Source: Mucilaginibacter ginkgonis
Lineage (GTDB): Bacteria > Bacteroidota > Bacteroidia > Sphingobacteriales > Sphingobacteriaceae
Length of the DNA stretch: 64,000 bases
Reading direction: 5' to 3'
Assembly: GCF_009754905.2 (NCBI RefSeq)
Contig: NZ_CP066775.1
Location: 1,116,001-1,180,000, forward strand
This document shows, piece by piece, positions 43,121-51,022 of the stretch (position 1 is its first letter; each line of letters begins with the position of its first letter). The notes under the pieces were generated by a model, which was not told the origin of the DNA, ran no database searches, and saw only the letters and a list, made by a program, of their open reading frames with translations. The position numbers and the translations under genes are program-made.

Positions 43121-44467
43121 ATGTGGCAAAAAGTTCTTAAGATCATTAAAAACAAACATTTATTATCGCTTGTGGGCAACGGCGTTATGTCCCTGCTGGG
43201 TATGATCACTACCGCTATCATCTACCGGTATCTTGATAAGGCAGAGGCAGGTAAATGGGTTTTCTTCCTATCTACTTTACTGCTGATCGACAACATACGA
43301 TCAGGTTTTTTAACCACTGCTTTCATAAAATTTTACGCCGGTTCTGAGCAGCGCCGTAAGATTGAAATAGCCGGCTCGACGTGGGCCATCGGTATCGGCA
43401 TAACGGGTGTTTTACTATTGTTAAATATACCTGCGATCGGATTGTCTGACTATGTGAAAGATGAAGGCCTGCTGCTATTTTTCCATTGGTTTGGTGTTAC
43501 TTACATATGCACTTTGCCTATGTTTATTGCCAGCTGCGTTGTGCAGGGAGAGTTGCGTTTTGATCGCTTGCTTTACCTGCGGATATGTAACCAGGGGCTT
43601 TATATAAGTTTTATCATCACACTCATCGTGATGCGCAAGCTTTCACTACATACCGTATTGTTTAGTTACATGGGCGCTGCGGCGATCACCAGTGCTTTCG
43701 CGTTAGTTATGCGGTGGACGAGGTTCCGTACCCTTTTCAAATTCACGCGCAAAGGTGTAGCGGAGATTTTCAATTTCGGCAAATACAGTGTAGGCACTAC
43801 GCTGAGTTCAAACATGTTTGGTACGTCTGACGCGTACATAATTAACTTTATGCTTGGGCCTGCAGCCTTAGCGATATACAATCTGGGCCAAAGCCTTATG
43901 CAATTGGTTGAAATTCCGCTGCGCAGCTTCGCTGCTTCGGGAATGCCTGTGCTGTCTGAAGCTTACAATGTTGATGATCGCAATTGGCTGATTTATACCA
44001 TGAAAAAATACGCCGGTATGTTAACCGTGTTACTGATACCGGTTGTAATTCTTGCCGTGATATTTGCAGATTTTGCAATCTCACTTATTGGCGGAGGTAA
44101 ATACGTGCATACAGAAGCAGCTAACGTTTTCCGTTTATTCATGACGTTTGCGCTATTATATCCGGCCGACCGGTTTTTCGCCTTGTCACTTGATGTGATC
44201 CATCGCCCGCAGGTGAATTTTTATAAGGTACTTATAATGCTGGCAGCCAATATCATATTTGATTTTGCCGGGGTAGCTGTGTTTAAGAATGTGTATGGCA
44301 TTGCTATCTCAACCGTATTCCCTGTATTGATAGCAGTGATTGTAGGTTATTGGTACATGAACAAATACCAGAAGTTTTCGTTCTGGGATACTTACGTTGT
44401 TGGTTTTAACGAAGCCAAACTATTCGTTAAAAACGTGTCACAGGGTAAGTCACCGTTTAGAAGTTAA
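43121..44467 (+). CDS. Wzx/MOP-superfamily flippase (second)
   Basis: A 448-residue protein with about 12 membrane helices. The N-terminal L-S-L-V-G-N-G-V-M-S-L-L-G-M-I-T-T-A-I-I-Y-R-Y-L is typical of lipopolysaccharide-biosynthesis flippases in the MOP superfamily. It would transfer lipid-linked repeats made by the GT2s and the polyprenyl sugar transferase of this region. It is a lone plus-strand gene between two minus-strand units, and its 3' end overlaps the convergent kinase gene by 11 bases. It differs from the flippase at 15771 and is likely the partner of the 34-52 kb pathway. Confidence 0.88.
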   Translation: MWQKVLKIIKNKHLLSLVGNGVMSLLGMITTAIIYRYLDKAEAGKWVFFLSTLLLIDNIRSGFLTTAFIKFYAGSEQRRKIEIAGSTWAIGIGITGVLLLLNIPAIGLSDYVKDEGLLLFFHWFGVTYICTLPMFIASCVVQGELRFDRLLYLRICNQGLYISFIITLIVMRKLSLHTVLFSYMGAAAITSAFALVMRWTRFRTLFKFTRKGVAEIFNFGKYSVGTTLSSNMFGTSDAYIINFMLGPAALAIYNLGQSLMQLVEIPLRSFAASGMPVLSEAYNVDDRNWLIYTMKKYAGMLTVLLIPVVILAVIFADFAISLIGGGKYVHTEAANVFRLFMTFALLYPADRFFALSLDVIHRPQVNFYKVLIMLAANIIFDFAGVAVFKNVYGIAISTVFPVLIAVIVGYWYMNKYQKFSFWDTYVVGFNEAKLFVKNVSQGKSPFRS

Positions 44468-44975
44468 TAGTCACCGTGAAAATATTGGTTTGGCTGCTTT
44501 GATCATACCTATAGTAAAAATCGTCTGATGCCTTTGTAATGATCAGTAAACCAAAGTGCTCGGGATAAGTATGCTCGTCATCAAGTGATGGCTCAGGGTG
44601 CTCATGGCAATAAAATGTAATTCGGTCATTTTCATTCACAGAATACAGGGTATGCATTATATCTGTGGTGATGACCTTACCATGTGGTACAGATTCGCTA
44701 CTCATCTGCGGTACGTCCAGCTTGTCGCCGGTGTCTGTCTTAACAAAGCTTATAGAATTTGCATCTAAGCGAACGGTTACCGTGCTAACCATGGTGTTGG
44801 CATGTTTTATGGCATTGGTAACCAATTCAGTAAGAATAAATTTGCTTCGCGATAGCAGATGTGCTTCATCTTTTACAACCGGAATCGACTCTTTTATAAA
44901 CGTAAGCATTCCCTCGAGCAATGCAGGCGGAACGTGGTCTAATAAATGTATTTCGTAGGATCTTTGGACGGGCAT
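44457..44975 (-). CDS. RsbW-like ATP-binding (HATPase) anti-sigma/switch kinase
   Basis: A 172-residue GHKL ATPase of the serine/threonine switch-kinase type. The N box reads L-T-E-L-V-T-N-A-I-K-H-A-N (residues 48-60, E50 and N54). The G1 region is D-T-G-D-K-L-D (81-87), and a G2-like G-L-L-I-I-T-K-A (142-149) is followed by terminal strands. There is no dimerisation or histidine-phosphoacceptor domain, so it is not a sensor kinase. Such proteins phosphorylate a STAS partner; one is encoded eight bases upstream. It closes the operon of four regulators and overlaps the convergent flippase by 11 bases. An extra insert (about 120-140) is rich in His/Glu/Pro. Confidence 0.85.
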   Translation of the reverse strand: MPVQRSYEIHLLDHVPPALLEGMLTFIKESIPVVKDEAHLLSRSKFILTELVTNAIKHANTMVSTVTVRLDANSISFVKTDTGDKLDVPQMSSESVPHGKVITTDIMHTLYSVNENDRITFYCHEHPEPSLDDEHTYPEHFGLLIITKASDDFYYRYDQSSQTNIFTVTINF

Positions 44976-44983
44976 ATCAGAAT

Positions 44984-45316
44984 TTAATTGCTGGTAGCGC
45001 TATTAAAATTGTCATAGATCTTAAACACCTTATCCAGGCGAATAAGCGCCATCAGCTCATAAATGTCCTTGTTCAATCCAACTAAAATAATATCCAATTT
45101 TTTACCAATAGCATGTTTAAGCGCAGCCACCATCGCACCCAAAAAAGTACTGTCGATATAGTTCACATTGTGCATGCTCAATATCAACTTTTTATTTTCC
45201 CGGTTCAGGATGTCTATTACCTCGGCTTTAAAATCGTCGGCGTTTGACATATTGGCCTCTTTTAAATTAAGGTCGGCCAGTAGGTAGTCGTTTTGGTTAT
45301 TTAGTACGTCTATCAT
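44984..45316 (-). CDS. STAS-domain anti-sigma-factor antagonist-like protein (SypA/RsbV-type)
   Basis: A 110-residue single-domain STAS protein: N-terminal strands (Y-L-L-A-D-L-N-L-K-E), K-L-I-L-S-M-H-N-V-N-Y-I-D-S-T-F-L-G (about 43-60) and a final K-V-F-K-I-Y-D. The phosphoacceptor candidate is S56 in D-S-T, the position phosphorylated in SpoIIAA/RsbV. It lies between the phosphatase gene (three-base gap) and the kinase gene (eight-base gap). No sigma factor gene is nearby, so it more likely acts directly on polysaccharide output, as SypA does in Vibrio, than through a sigma factor. That role is inference. Confidence 0.85.
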   Translation of the reverse strand: MIDVLNNQNDYLLADLNLKEANMSNADDFKAEVIDILNRENKKLILSMHNVNYIDSTFLGAMVAALKHAIGKKLDIILVGLNKDIYELMALIRLDKVFKIYDNFNSATSN

Positions 45317-45319
45317 TTT

Positions 45320-46462
45320 TTAGGTTTTATAAATGTGGATGATGCTGCAATCATCTACCAGATTGTCGGCAGGTTTTTGCGTTAAATAGGTTTCAAGCTT
45401 TTTGAAACTATTATCCGGTGTGGTAATCTCTTTAAGTTTAGATTCAAACAAGGCATAATCTGTTTTTGCAGAATTTTCCAGCGCGTAATCGATTATGCCA
45501 TCTGTGAATATGAAAAGCTGATCGCCTTTGTTCATTTCAATTGCATGCTCGTTGTAATCGCCGTCTTTAAACAGGCCGAGCAACAAGCCCGAGCTTTTAA
45601 TTTGCTGAAAAGAGTTTGAGGCGGCTTTATAAAACATTATGGGCAGATCTCCTGCGCCGCTGTAAGTAACCGTATTCTTTTTATGATCTATCATTAGCAA
45701 TGAAAGGCTAGAAAGGATATCTTTTAGCGCTTCGTCAGAATAGACAATGTTGTTGATCTTTTGGAGGATTACGGCTGCAGAAAAACCAAGCTCAGATACG
45801 CCAAACCTAACTGCCGAGCGGATGTAGCTTAAAAAACTAAAGCTTAAAAACCAGGCCATCCATTTTTTACCCATTACGTCGCCTAAGACCGCTACAGCGC
45901 AATCATCAGAAACGTCTATGAAATCTATAAAATCGCCTCCTGGAATCCCTTTAAATGATTGATGCCAAAAATTGATCTCAAAGCCGTTCACTTCAGGCGC
46001 TTTATGCGGTACCGAACGGATGTTTAGCGCTTCTACCGCTTTCTTAATTTCCAACTCAGACAATTCTCTCTGGCTGCTTACAGCGTTTACCAGGTTATTA
46101 ACCTTAGCAACCACCACTTCTACAGGCGTGCTTTTGATAAGGTAATCAATAGCTTGAAGATTTAAACCTGCAGTGACCAGATCATGGTTATTGAAATCTG
46201 TGAGAAATAGAAAAGGGATGTCTTTTAATTCGGGCTGATCTAACAAGTACTGCCTGAATTCAAGGCCATTCATCTCGGGCATTTGGTAATCTGAGATAAT
46301 AGCCTGCGGAATCTCTTTCGCCAAAATGTCAATTGCGTTTTTAGCAGATTCTGCAGTGACACAGTCAAAGCCGGCTTTAGTGAAAGCACGATGCATCATC
46401 TTCAGGAAAAGAAGATTATCATCAACCAATAAAATTGTTTTTAAAACCTTATCGGCTGCCAT
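45320..46462 (-). CDS. Response regulator fused to PP2C/SpoIIE-type phosphatase
   Basis: A 380-residue two-domain regulator. An N-terminal receiver has all the functional residues: acidic pair D14-D15, phospho-acceptor D58 (I-I-S-D-Y-Q-M-P), T88 and K110. A short coiled linker (about 120-155) leads to a PP2C/SpoIIE domain: G-G-D-F (D177), L-G-D-V-M-G-K (D195), F-T-D-G (D321) and the final D-D-C-S (D370, D371), which together make the Mn-binding site. It should dephosphorylate the STAS protein encoded three bases downstream when its receiver is phosphorylated. The upstream membrane-protein gene overlaps it by 22 bases. No cognate histidine kinase is in the window. Confidence 0.9.
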   Translation of the reverse strand: MAADKVLKTILLVDDNLLFLKMMHRAFTKAGFDCVTAESAKNAIDILAKEIPQAIISDYQMPEMNGLEFRQYLLDQPELKDIPFLFLTDFNNHDLVTAGLNLQAIDYLIKSTPVEVVVAKVNNLVNAVSSQRELSELEIKKAVEALNIRSVPHKAPEVNGFEINFWHQSFKGIPGGDFIDFIDVSDDCAVAVLGDVMGKKWMAWFLSFSFLSYIRSAVRFGVSELGFSAAVILQKINNIVYSDEALKDILSSLSLLMIDHKKNTVTYSGAGDLPIMFYKAASNSFQQIKSSGLLLGLFKDGDYNEHAIEMNKGDQLFIFTDGIIDYALENSAKTDYALFESKLKEITTPDNSFKKLETYLTQKPADNLVDDCSIIHIYKT

Positions 46463-47013
46463 TTTTTGCTTTTAATAACTTTCTTGTAAAAGGCCCTGAT
46501 CATCAGATACGCTCCTGCGAATATAATACATAAGGATATTAAGTCCATCAGGGTAACACCGTCGTCGCGGTTAAAATAATAAATGGTAAACATCTCGAAG
46601 TAAGGCGGTGCGGGCATCACTATCATTGCAAAACCAAGCGTTACCATGGTTGTGCCTACCAAGAATAAAACTATGGCCGACATCCGTTCCTGCCGGATAA
46701 ACCGTGAAGAAACCTTACTATCAAACCGGCTGTTGACCAACAAAACAGAAAACTGATCGAGCAATTCTTCGCGCGATGATGTATCGCTTATCCCATCGAT
46801 CTTCTTGAATTCTTTGATCTGTTCGCGGTTGGTTACCGTATATTCTACAGCATTATTGAAACGGTCCTGAAATGTTTTTACAGAATCACTATCAAGCTGG
46901 CTCTCGGCAAGCAAGATCAATAGCTCATCAAGCTTTTGTTCAATACTGGTTTGCCGTTCGTCTATTTGCTGCAGGTCTGAAACCTCTTTGGCAATAGTTT
47001 TTTTGTTATCCAA
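46441..47013 (-). CDS. Hypothetical membrane protein at the head of the partner-switch operon
   Basis: A 190-residue protein of unknown family. The first half is mostly helical and charged (Q-Q-I-D-E-R-Q-T-S-I-E-Q-K-L-D-E-L), probably a coiled coil. A basic segment (S-R-F-I-R-Q-E-R-M) precedes two membrane helices (about 111-131 and 154-174), with a short intervening loop (P-A-P-P-Y-F-E-M). It overlaps the receiver-phosphatase gene by 22 bases and is the first gene of the four. It could recruit the regulators to the inner membrane or sense envelope state; nothing in the sequence proves this. Start ATG 47013 follows a 65-base gap from the divergent GT2. Confidence 0.65.
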   Translation of the reverse strand: MDNKKTIAKEVSDLQQIDERQTSIEQKLDELLILLAESQLDSDSVKTFQDRFNNAVEYTVTNREQIKEFKKIDGISDTSSREELLDQFSVLLVNSRFDSKVSSRFIRQERMSAIVLFLVGTTMVTLGFAMIVMPAPPYFEMFTIYYFNRDDGVTLMDLISLCIIFAGAYLMIRAFYKKVIKSKKWQPIRF

Positions 47014-47078
47014 CGGGTATCAATAATTTCAAGGGTTAAGTTAACCAGTTTAATGCTATTTTAGTTCAAATTTTATAG

Positions 47079-47996
47079 ATGAAACCGGTATCTATTATTA
47101 CGGTAAACTTCAACCAAAGTTACATTACTGAGCAGCTTTTGGCCTCTATCAATGTAACAAATACATATACAGATGTCGAGATCATCGTTGTAGACAACGG
47201 CAGTAAGGATAACCCTGTACCTCAATGGCAGCAGCAATATCCTGATATTAAATTCATAAGGTCTGACATCAACCTGGGGTTTGCGGGAGGCAACAATGTA
47301 GGCGTGAACGCTGCTAAAGGCGATTATTTATTCTTCGTAAATAACGATACTGAATTTACTCCGGGTCTTGTCCAGTCGCTGGTAGAAGTAATGGACGGTG
47401 ACGATTCCATAGGCATGGCATCACCTAAAATATTATACTATGACAAGCCGGATACCTTGCAATACGCGGGTTTTACACCGATGAACTACTATACCTGCCG
47501 TAATGAGACCATCGGGAAGTTTAAGAAAGATGACGGGCAGTATGATGATAGGTTAGGCCCAACTGGATATGCCCATGGCGCCGCCATGATGGCCCGGCGC
47601 GAGGCGGTTGAAAAGGCAGGATTAATGGCCGAAAATTTCTTTTTATATTATGAGGAGATGGACTGGTGCGATAGGATAGCGCGTGCCGGCTATGATATCT
47701 GGTTTGTACCGCAGGCAGTGATATATCATAAAGAGTCGGTCTCTGTTGGGCGCGCCAGCGGGTTGAAAGAATATTTTATGAATCGCAACCGCATATTGTT
47801 CATACGCCGGAATGCTCCACTTTTAGCACGGATCTTTTTTTATTTCTATTTTACGCTGGTCGTAGCTCCACGTAATATTCTTAACTATATAAAGGCAAAG
47901 CAAAAAGGATTTACTTCGCTATTGTTTAAAGCCATGTGGTGGAATGTTACTAACAGCACTAACAGTTCTAATCTTGGTTATCCCATCGCCCGATAA
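47079..47996 (+). CDS. Family 2 glycosyltransferase (rhamnosyltransferase-like)
   Basis: A 305-residue GT2. Motifs: V-S-I-I-T-V-N-F-N-Q, I-V-V-D-N-G-S-K-D, L-G-F-A-G-G-N-N-V, the N-N-D-T metal site near residue 89, and F-F-L-Y-Y-E-E-M-D-W-C-D-R. This is the same branch as the gene at 31036. The C-terminal region (about 243-262) is hydrophobic and may be membrane-associated. It begins a three-gene plus-strand unit in which the next gene starts at its last base (TAATG, one-base overlap). Confidence 0.9.
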   Translation: MKPVSIITVNFNQSYITEQLLASINVTNTYTDVEIIVVDNGSKDNPVPQWQQQYPDIKFIRSDINLGFAGGNNVGVNAAKGDYLFFVNNDTEFTPGLVQSLVEVMDGDDSIGMASPKILYYDKPDTLQYAGFTPMNYYTCRNETIGKFKKDDGQYDDRLGPTGYAHGAAMMARREAVEKAGLMAENFFLYYEEMDWCDRIARAGYDIWFVPQAVIYHKESVSVGRASGLKEYFMNRNRILFIRRNAPLLARIFFYFYFTLVVAPRNILNYIKAKQKGFTSLLFKAMWWNVTNSTNSSNLGYPIAR

Positions 47997-49168
47997 TGAA
48001 ATTTACACTTTGGCTTAGTCTCTTCATTGTTTTTTATGCCTTTTTTGGATACGGCATTTTACTTTTTATTATTATAAAGATTAAACGCGCTATTAAAGGC
48101 AAGCAGTTGCCACCTGAGGTTAACTATGCCGATTATCCAACCTGTACGCTCATCATCGCGGCTTATAATGAGGAGGCATTTATTGTAGAGAAGATACAAA
48201 ACACGCTTGAGCTGGATTACCCGCATGGCAAACTGGATATTATCTTCATCACCGACGGCTCGACAGACCGCACCCCGGAGTTGGTTGCCGCCTATCCGCA
48301 AATACGTTTAGAGCATCGCGACGAGCGTAAAGGTAAATTGGCAGCTGTCCACCGCGTGATGCATACCTTAGGTACCGACGTTGTTGTCTTTACTGATGCT
48401 AACACCTTTTTAAATGTTGATGCAATAAAAAAAATCTGCCGTCATTACGCGGACCCGAAGATTGGAGCAGTAGCAGGAGAGAAGCGTGTTCACATCGATG
48501 AATCTGCCGACGCGACTGCTGGCGAAGGTTTCTACTGGAAATATGAGTCGAAGTTAAAGACGTGGGATTTTGAATTGTACTCGGTTGTTGGCGCTGCGGG
48601 TGAGCTGTTTAGTCTGCGCATAAATCTTTACCGGGAGGTGCCGCCGACAAGCATAATAGAAGATTTTATGACGTCGATGTGGGTGGCCGCAGATGGTTAC
48701 CGTGTTGCTTACGAGCCCGAGGCTTACGCTACAGAAAATGGATCTGAAAGCGTACGTGAAGAATTAAAGCGCAAAATAAGGATCGCAGCGGGGGGTATGC
48801 AGTCAATCATTTGGCTTAAGCAATTGCTAAACCCCTTCCATATGCCGGTGCTTACCTTTCAATATGTAAGTCACCGCGTCTTAAGATGGACAGTTGTTCC
48901 TTTTTTGATGATCCTTGCCTTCCTACTCAACGCATTGATCGTAGCCAGCGGATACGACAACACCGTTTATGATGTGCTGATGATAGCGCAAATACTTTTC
49001 TATTGTATGTCAATTTTGGGTTGGCTGCTGGCCGCAAGGCAAATAAAAGTGAAGATATTATTCATTCCCTACTATTTCTGTATGATGAATTACGCGGTTA
49101 TCCGAGGGATATTCCGTTATTTCTCGGGCAAGCAAAGTGCTGTTTGGGAAAAGGCTAAACGAAAATAA
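47996..49168 (+). CDS. Membrane family 2 glycosyltransferase (BcsA/HAS-like)
   Basis: A 390-residue GT2. An N-terminal helix (about 5-25) precedes the GT-A domain: T-L-I-I-A-A-Y-N-E-E, F-I-T-D-G-S-T-D-R-T, F-T-D-A-N-T-F, and E-D-F-M-T-S-M-W-V-A-A-D-G-Y. The segment L-K-R-K-I-R-I-A-A-G-G replaces the Q-x-x-R-W of cellulose synthases and is common in the non-processive branch. Three helices lie at the C-terminus (about 298-372). It sits one base into the end of the preceding GT2, followed after two bases by the acetyltransferase. A membrane sugar transferase acting on the second glycan pathway is likely. Confidence 0.87.
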   Translation: MKFTLWLSLFIVFYAFFGYGILLFIIIKIKRAIKGKQLPPEVNYADYPTCTLIIAAYNEEAFIVEKIQNTLELDYPHGKLDIIFITDGSTDRTPELVAAYPQIRLEHRDERKGKLAAVHRVMHTLGTDVVVFTDANTFLNVDAIKKICRHYADPKIGAVAGEKRVHIDESADATAGEGFYWKYESKLKTWDFELYSVVGAAGELFSLRINLYREVPPTSIIEDFMTSMWVAADGYRVAYEPEAYATENGSESVREELKRKIRIAAGGMQSIIWLKQLLNPFHMPVLTFQYVSHRVLRWTVVPFLMILAFLLNALIVASGYDNTVYDVLMIAQILFYCMSILGWLLAARQIKVKILFIPYYFCMMNYAVIRGIFRYFSGKQSAVWEKAKRK

Positions 49169-49170
49169 CC

Positions 49171-49794
49171 ATGTCATTAAAAGATAAGATCAAAAATAAC
49201 CCGGCGCTAAAAGCCTTTGTGCACCGCTTGTTAATAGCCAAGGGCGAGGCGCGGCCGCGACTTTGGGTACAATGGTTTGTTAATCCATTTGTACACAAAA
49301 GGGGTAAGGGATCTAAAATAAGGCGTCGTACACGTTTGGATGTTTTGCCTTTCAATAAGTTCGAGTTAGGCGAAAACTCTACCATAGAAGATTTCTGTAC
49401 CATTAATAACGGCGTAGGCGACCTTTTTATCGGAGACAACAGCCTCATTGGAATGGGCAATGTCGTCATTGGCCCTGTAAAAGTGGGTAACAACGTGATC
49501 TTTGCTCAAAACGTGGTAGCCAGTGCTTTAAACCACGAGTATAGGGATGTAGACGTGCCTATCAATCAACAAAAAATATTAACAAGTCAAATTACCATTG
49601 AAGATGATTGCTGGATAGCAGCAAACTCGGTGATAACTGCGGGGGTCACAATTGGCAAGCACAGTGTCGTCGCCGGCGGAGCTATAGTAACCAAAAGCGT
49701 ACCCCCTTACAGCGTTGTCGCGGGTAACCCGGCTAAACTAATCCGGCAATATAACTTTGAAACTCAGCAATGGGAGAAGCCGAAAGCGGAATAA
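49171..49794 (+). CDS. Hexapeptide-repeat (LbH) acetyltransferase
   Basis: A 207-residue left-handed beta-helix protein. Hexapeptide repeats run from about residue 65 (I-E-D-F-C-T, I-G-D-N-S-L-I-G-M-G) to the C-terminal I-G-K-H-S-V-V-A-G-G-A-I-V-T and V-A-G-N-P-A-K-L-I. The catalytic histidine is in L-N-H-E-Y-R-D. It is a WbbJ-like O-acetyltransferase using acetyl-CoA. Its stop is only four bases from the stop of the convergent sugar transferase gene, so there is no room for a terminator between them. Confidence 0.9.
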   Translation: MSLKDKIKNNPALKAFVHRLLIAKGEARPRLWVQWFVNPFVHKRGKGSKIRRRTRLDVLPFNKFELGENSTIEDFCTINNGVGDLFIGDNSLIGMGNVVIGPVKVGNNVIFAQNVVASALNHEYRDVDVPINQQKILTSQITIEDDCWIAANSVITAGVTIGKHSVVAGGAIVTKSVPPYSVVAGNPAKLIRQYNFETQQWEKPKAE

Positions 49795-49798
49795 TTCT

Positions 49799-51016
49799 CT
49801 AAACGTTTTCCTTTTGCAATAGCGCAGGGATCGTTTTAAAGATAAGGCGCAAATCATTCTTAAGGCTGTGGTTCTTTGCGTAGACGTTGTCAAGCATCAG
49901 ACGTTCTTCTTCGCTCATTTCGCCTTTACCACGTTTCTCCACCTGCCACAAACCTGTAATACCTGCAGGCGCATTAAAGCGCATAGCATACTTATCCGTA
50001 GTTAACTTTTCAGCTTCGTATAACGGTAAAGGGCGGTTGCCCACAATGCTCATGTCACCAATGAATACATTCCACAGTTGTGGTAATTCATCAATACTTG
50101 TATTACGGATAAAGTTACCTATACGGGTAATACGTGGATCATTCTTCAACTTAAAGAAAGCCGAACCGCCTGCAGTTTTCTTGTTAGACATGTAGTCTTT
50201 TTCGCACCACGTGTTTTTGTCGGTATAAATCGGGAACTGGCATTTTCCGGCAGACAAACAGTCGTTACACAATACCTGCGTAATGGTATTTGCACCATTT
50301 GCACGTGGGGTGGCACCCTGCGGCGCGTTCGCATTATATTGGTTTAAATGGGTAAGGTCTTTTAACCGCTGATCCGCGTTTACAAACATCGACCTAAATT
50401 TGTAAAATTTAAATACACGGTATCCCGAACCAACACGCAGCGAATAATAAAATGCAGGCCCGCGGGATTCTAACCTGATGAGGATATAAACGATTAGGAA
50501 AACAGGTGACAGCATCAGTAATGCCAATCCCGAAAAGAAGACGTCGAAAATGCGTTTACCTGTTGGAATGGTATATTGCTCTGTTACTTTATCATGGTCC
50601 AGTGTTTTAACAGCCTTCCAGTTAGCGATCAGGAAATTAATCCGCAGTTCAAGTTTGTTGATCTTGATCGGTAGTCTGAAGGCATCACCTATACCGGCGT
50701 TTAAGGCTAAGCGGCGTAGATTATCATTTAACTGAGAGCATATCAAAAAGAAAGGAACATTAGGCAATCCTTTGTTTTTTAAGCCTTCTTGTAGTGTAAT
50801 ACCCGATGGGGCAAGTATTTCGCTTTGCGATATAATGGCAACGATATTCAGCCTTTTGTTTTCCCAACTGCTCACCAATTCAACACCATTATTAAAGCCA
50901 ACCAAAGCGCGCCCGCCAAAATCGCAGGTGCTTAACATCAGCACTACTTCTTCAGATGCATGTATTACCGCAATTGTTTCTTCGATCCCCGGCGCAGCTG
51001 CTTTAATGTCGGTCAT
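49799..51016 (-). CDS. Polyprenyl glycosylphosphotransferase (WcaJ-type) with receiver-like N-terminus and Cys insertion
   Basis: A 405-residue initiating transferase. The C-terminal catalytic part has K-R-I-F-D-V-F-F-S-G (153-162), one membrane helix (about 163-182), F-Y-K-F-R-S-M (204-210), D-P-R-I-T-R-I-G (293-300), and S-I-D-E-L-P-Q-L-W-N-V-F and G-D-M-S-I-V-G-N-R-P, complete for this family. Two features are unusual. Residues 20-130 look like a receiver domain, but the phospho-acceptor Asp is replaced (I-I-S-Q-S, 61-65). An insertion of about 70 residues after F-R-S-M contains C250, C253, C259 and C271. Donor sugar unknown. It is downstream of a CheY-like gene by six bases, suggesting regulation of glycan initiation. 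Confidence 0.9.
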   Translation of the reverse strand: MTDIKAAAPGIEETIAVIHASEEVVLMLSTCDFGGRALVGFNNGVELVSSWENKRLNIVAIISQSEILAPSGITLQEGLKNKGLPNVPFFLICSQLNDNLRRLALNAGIGDAFRLPIKINKLELRINFLIANWKAVKTLDHDKVTEQYTIPTGKRIFDVFFSGLALLMLSPVFLIVYILIRLESRGPAFYYSLRVGSGYRVFKFYKFRSMFVNADQRLKDLTHLNQYNANAPQGATPRANGANTITQVLCNDCLSAGKCQFPIYTDKNTWCEKDYMSNKKTAGGSAFFKLKNDPRITRIGNFIRNTSIDELPQLWNVFIGDMSIVGNRPLPLYEAEKLTTDKYAMRFNAPAGITGLWQVEKRGKGEMSEEERLMLDNVYAKNHSLKNDLRLIFKTIPALLQKENV

Positions 51017-51022
51017 ACAATA

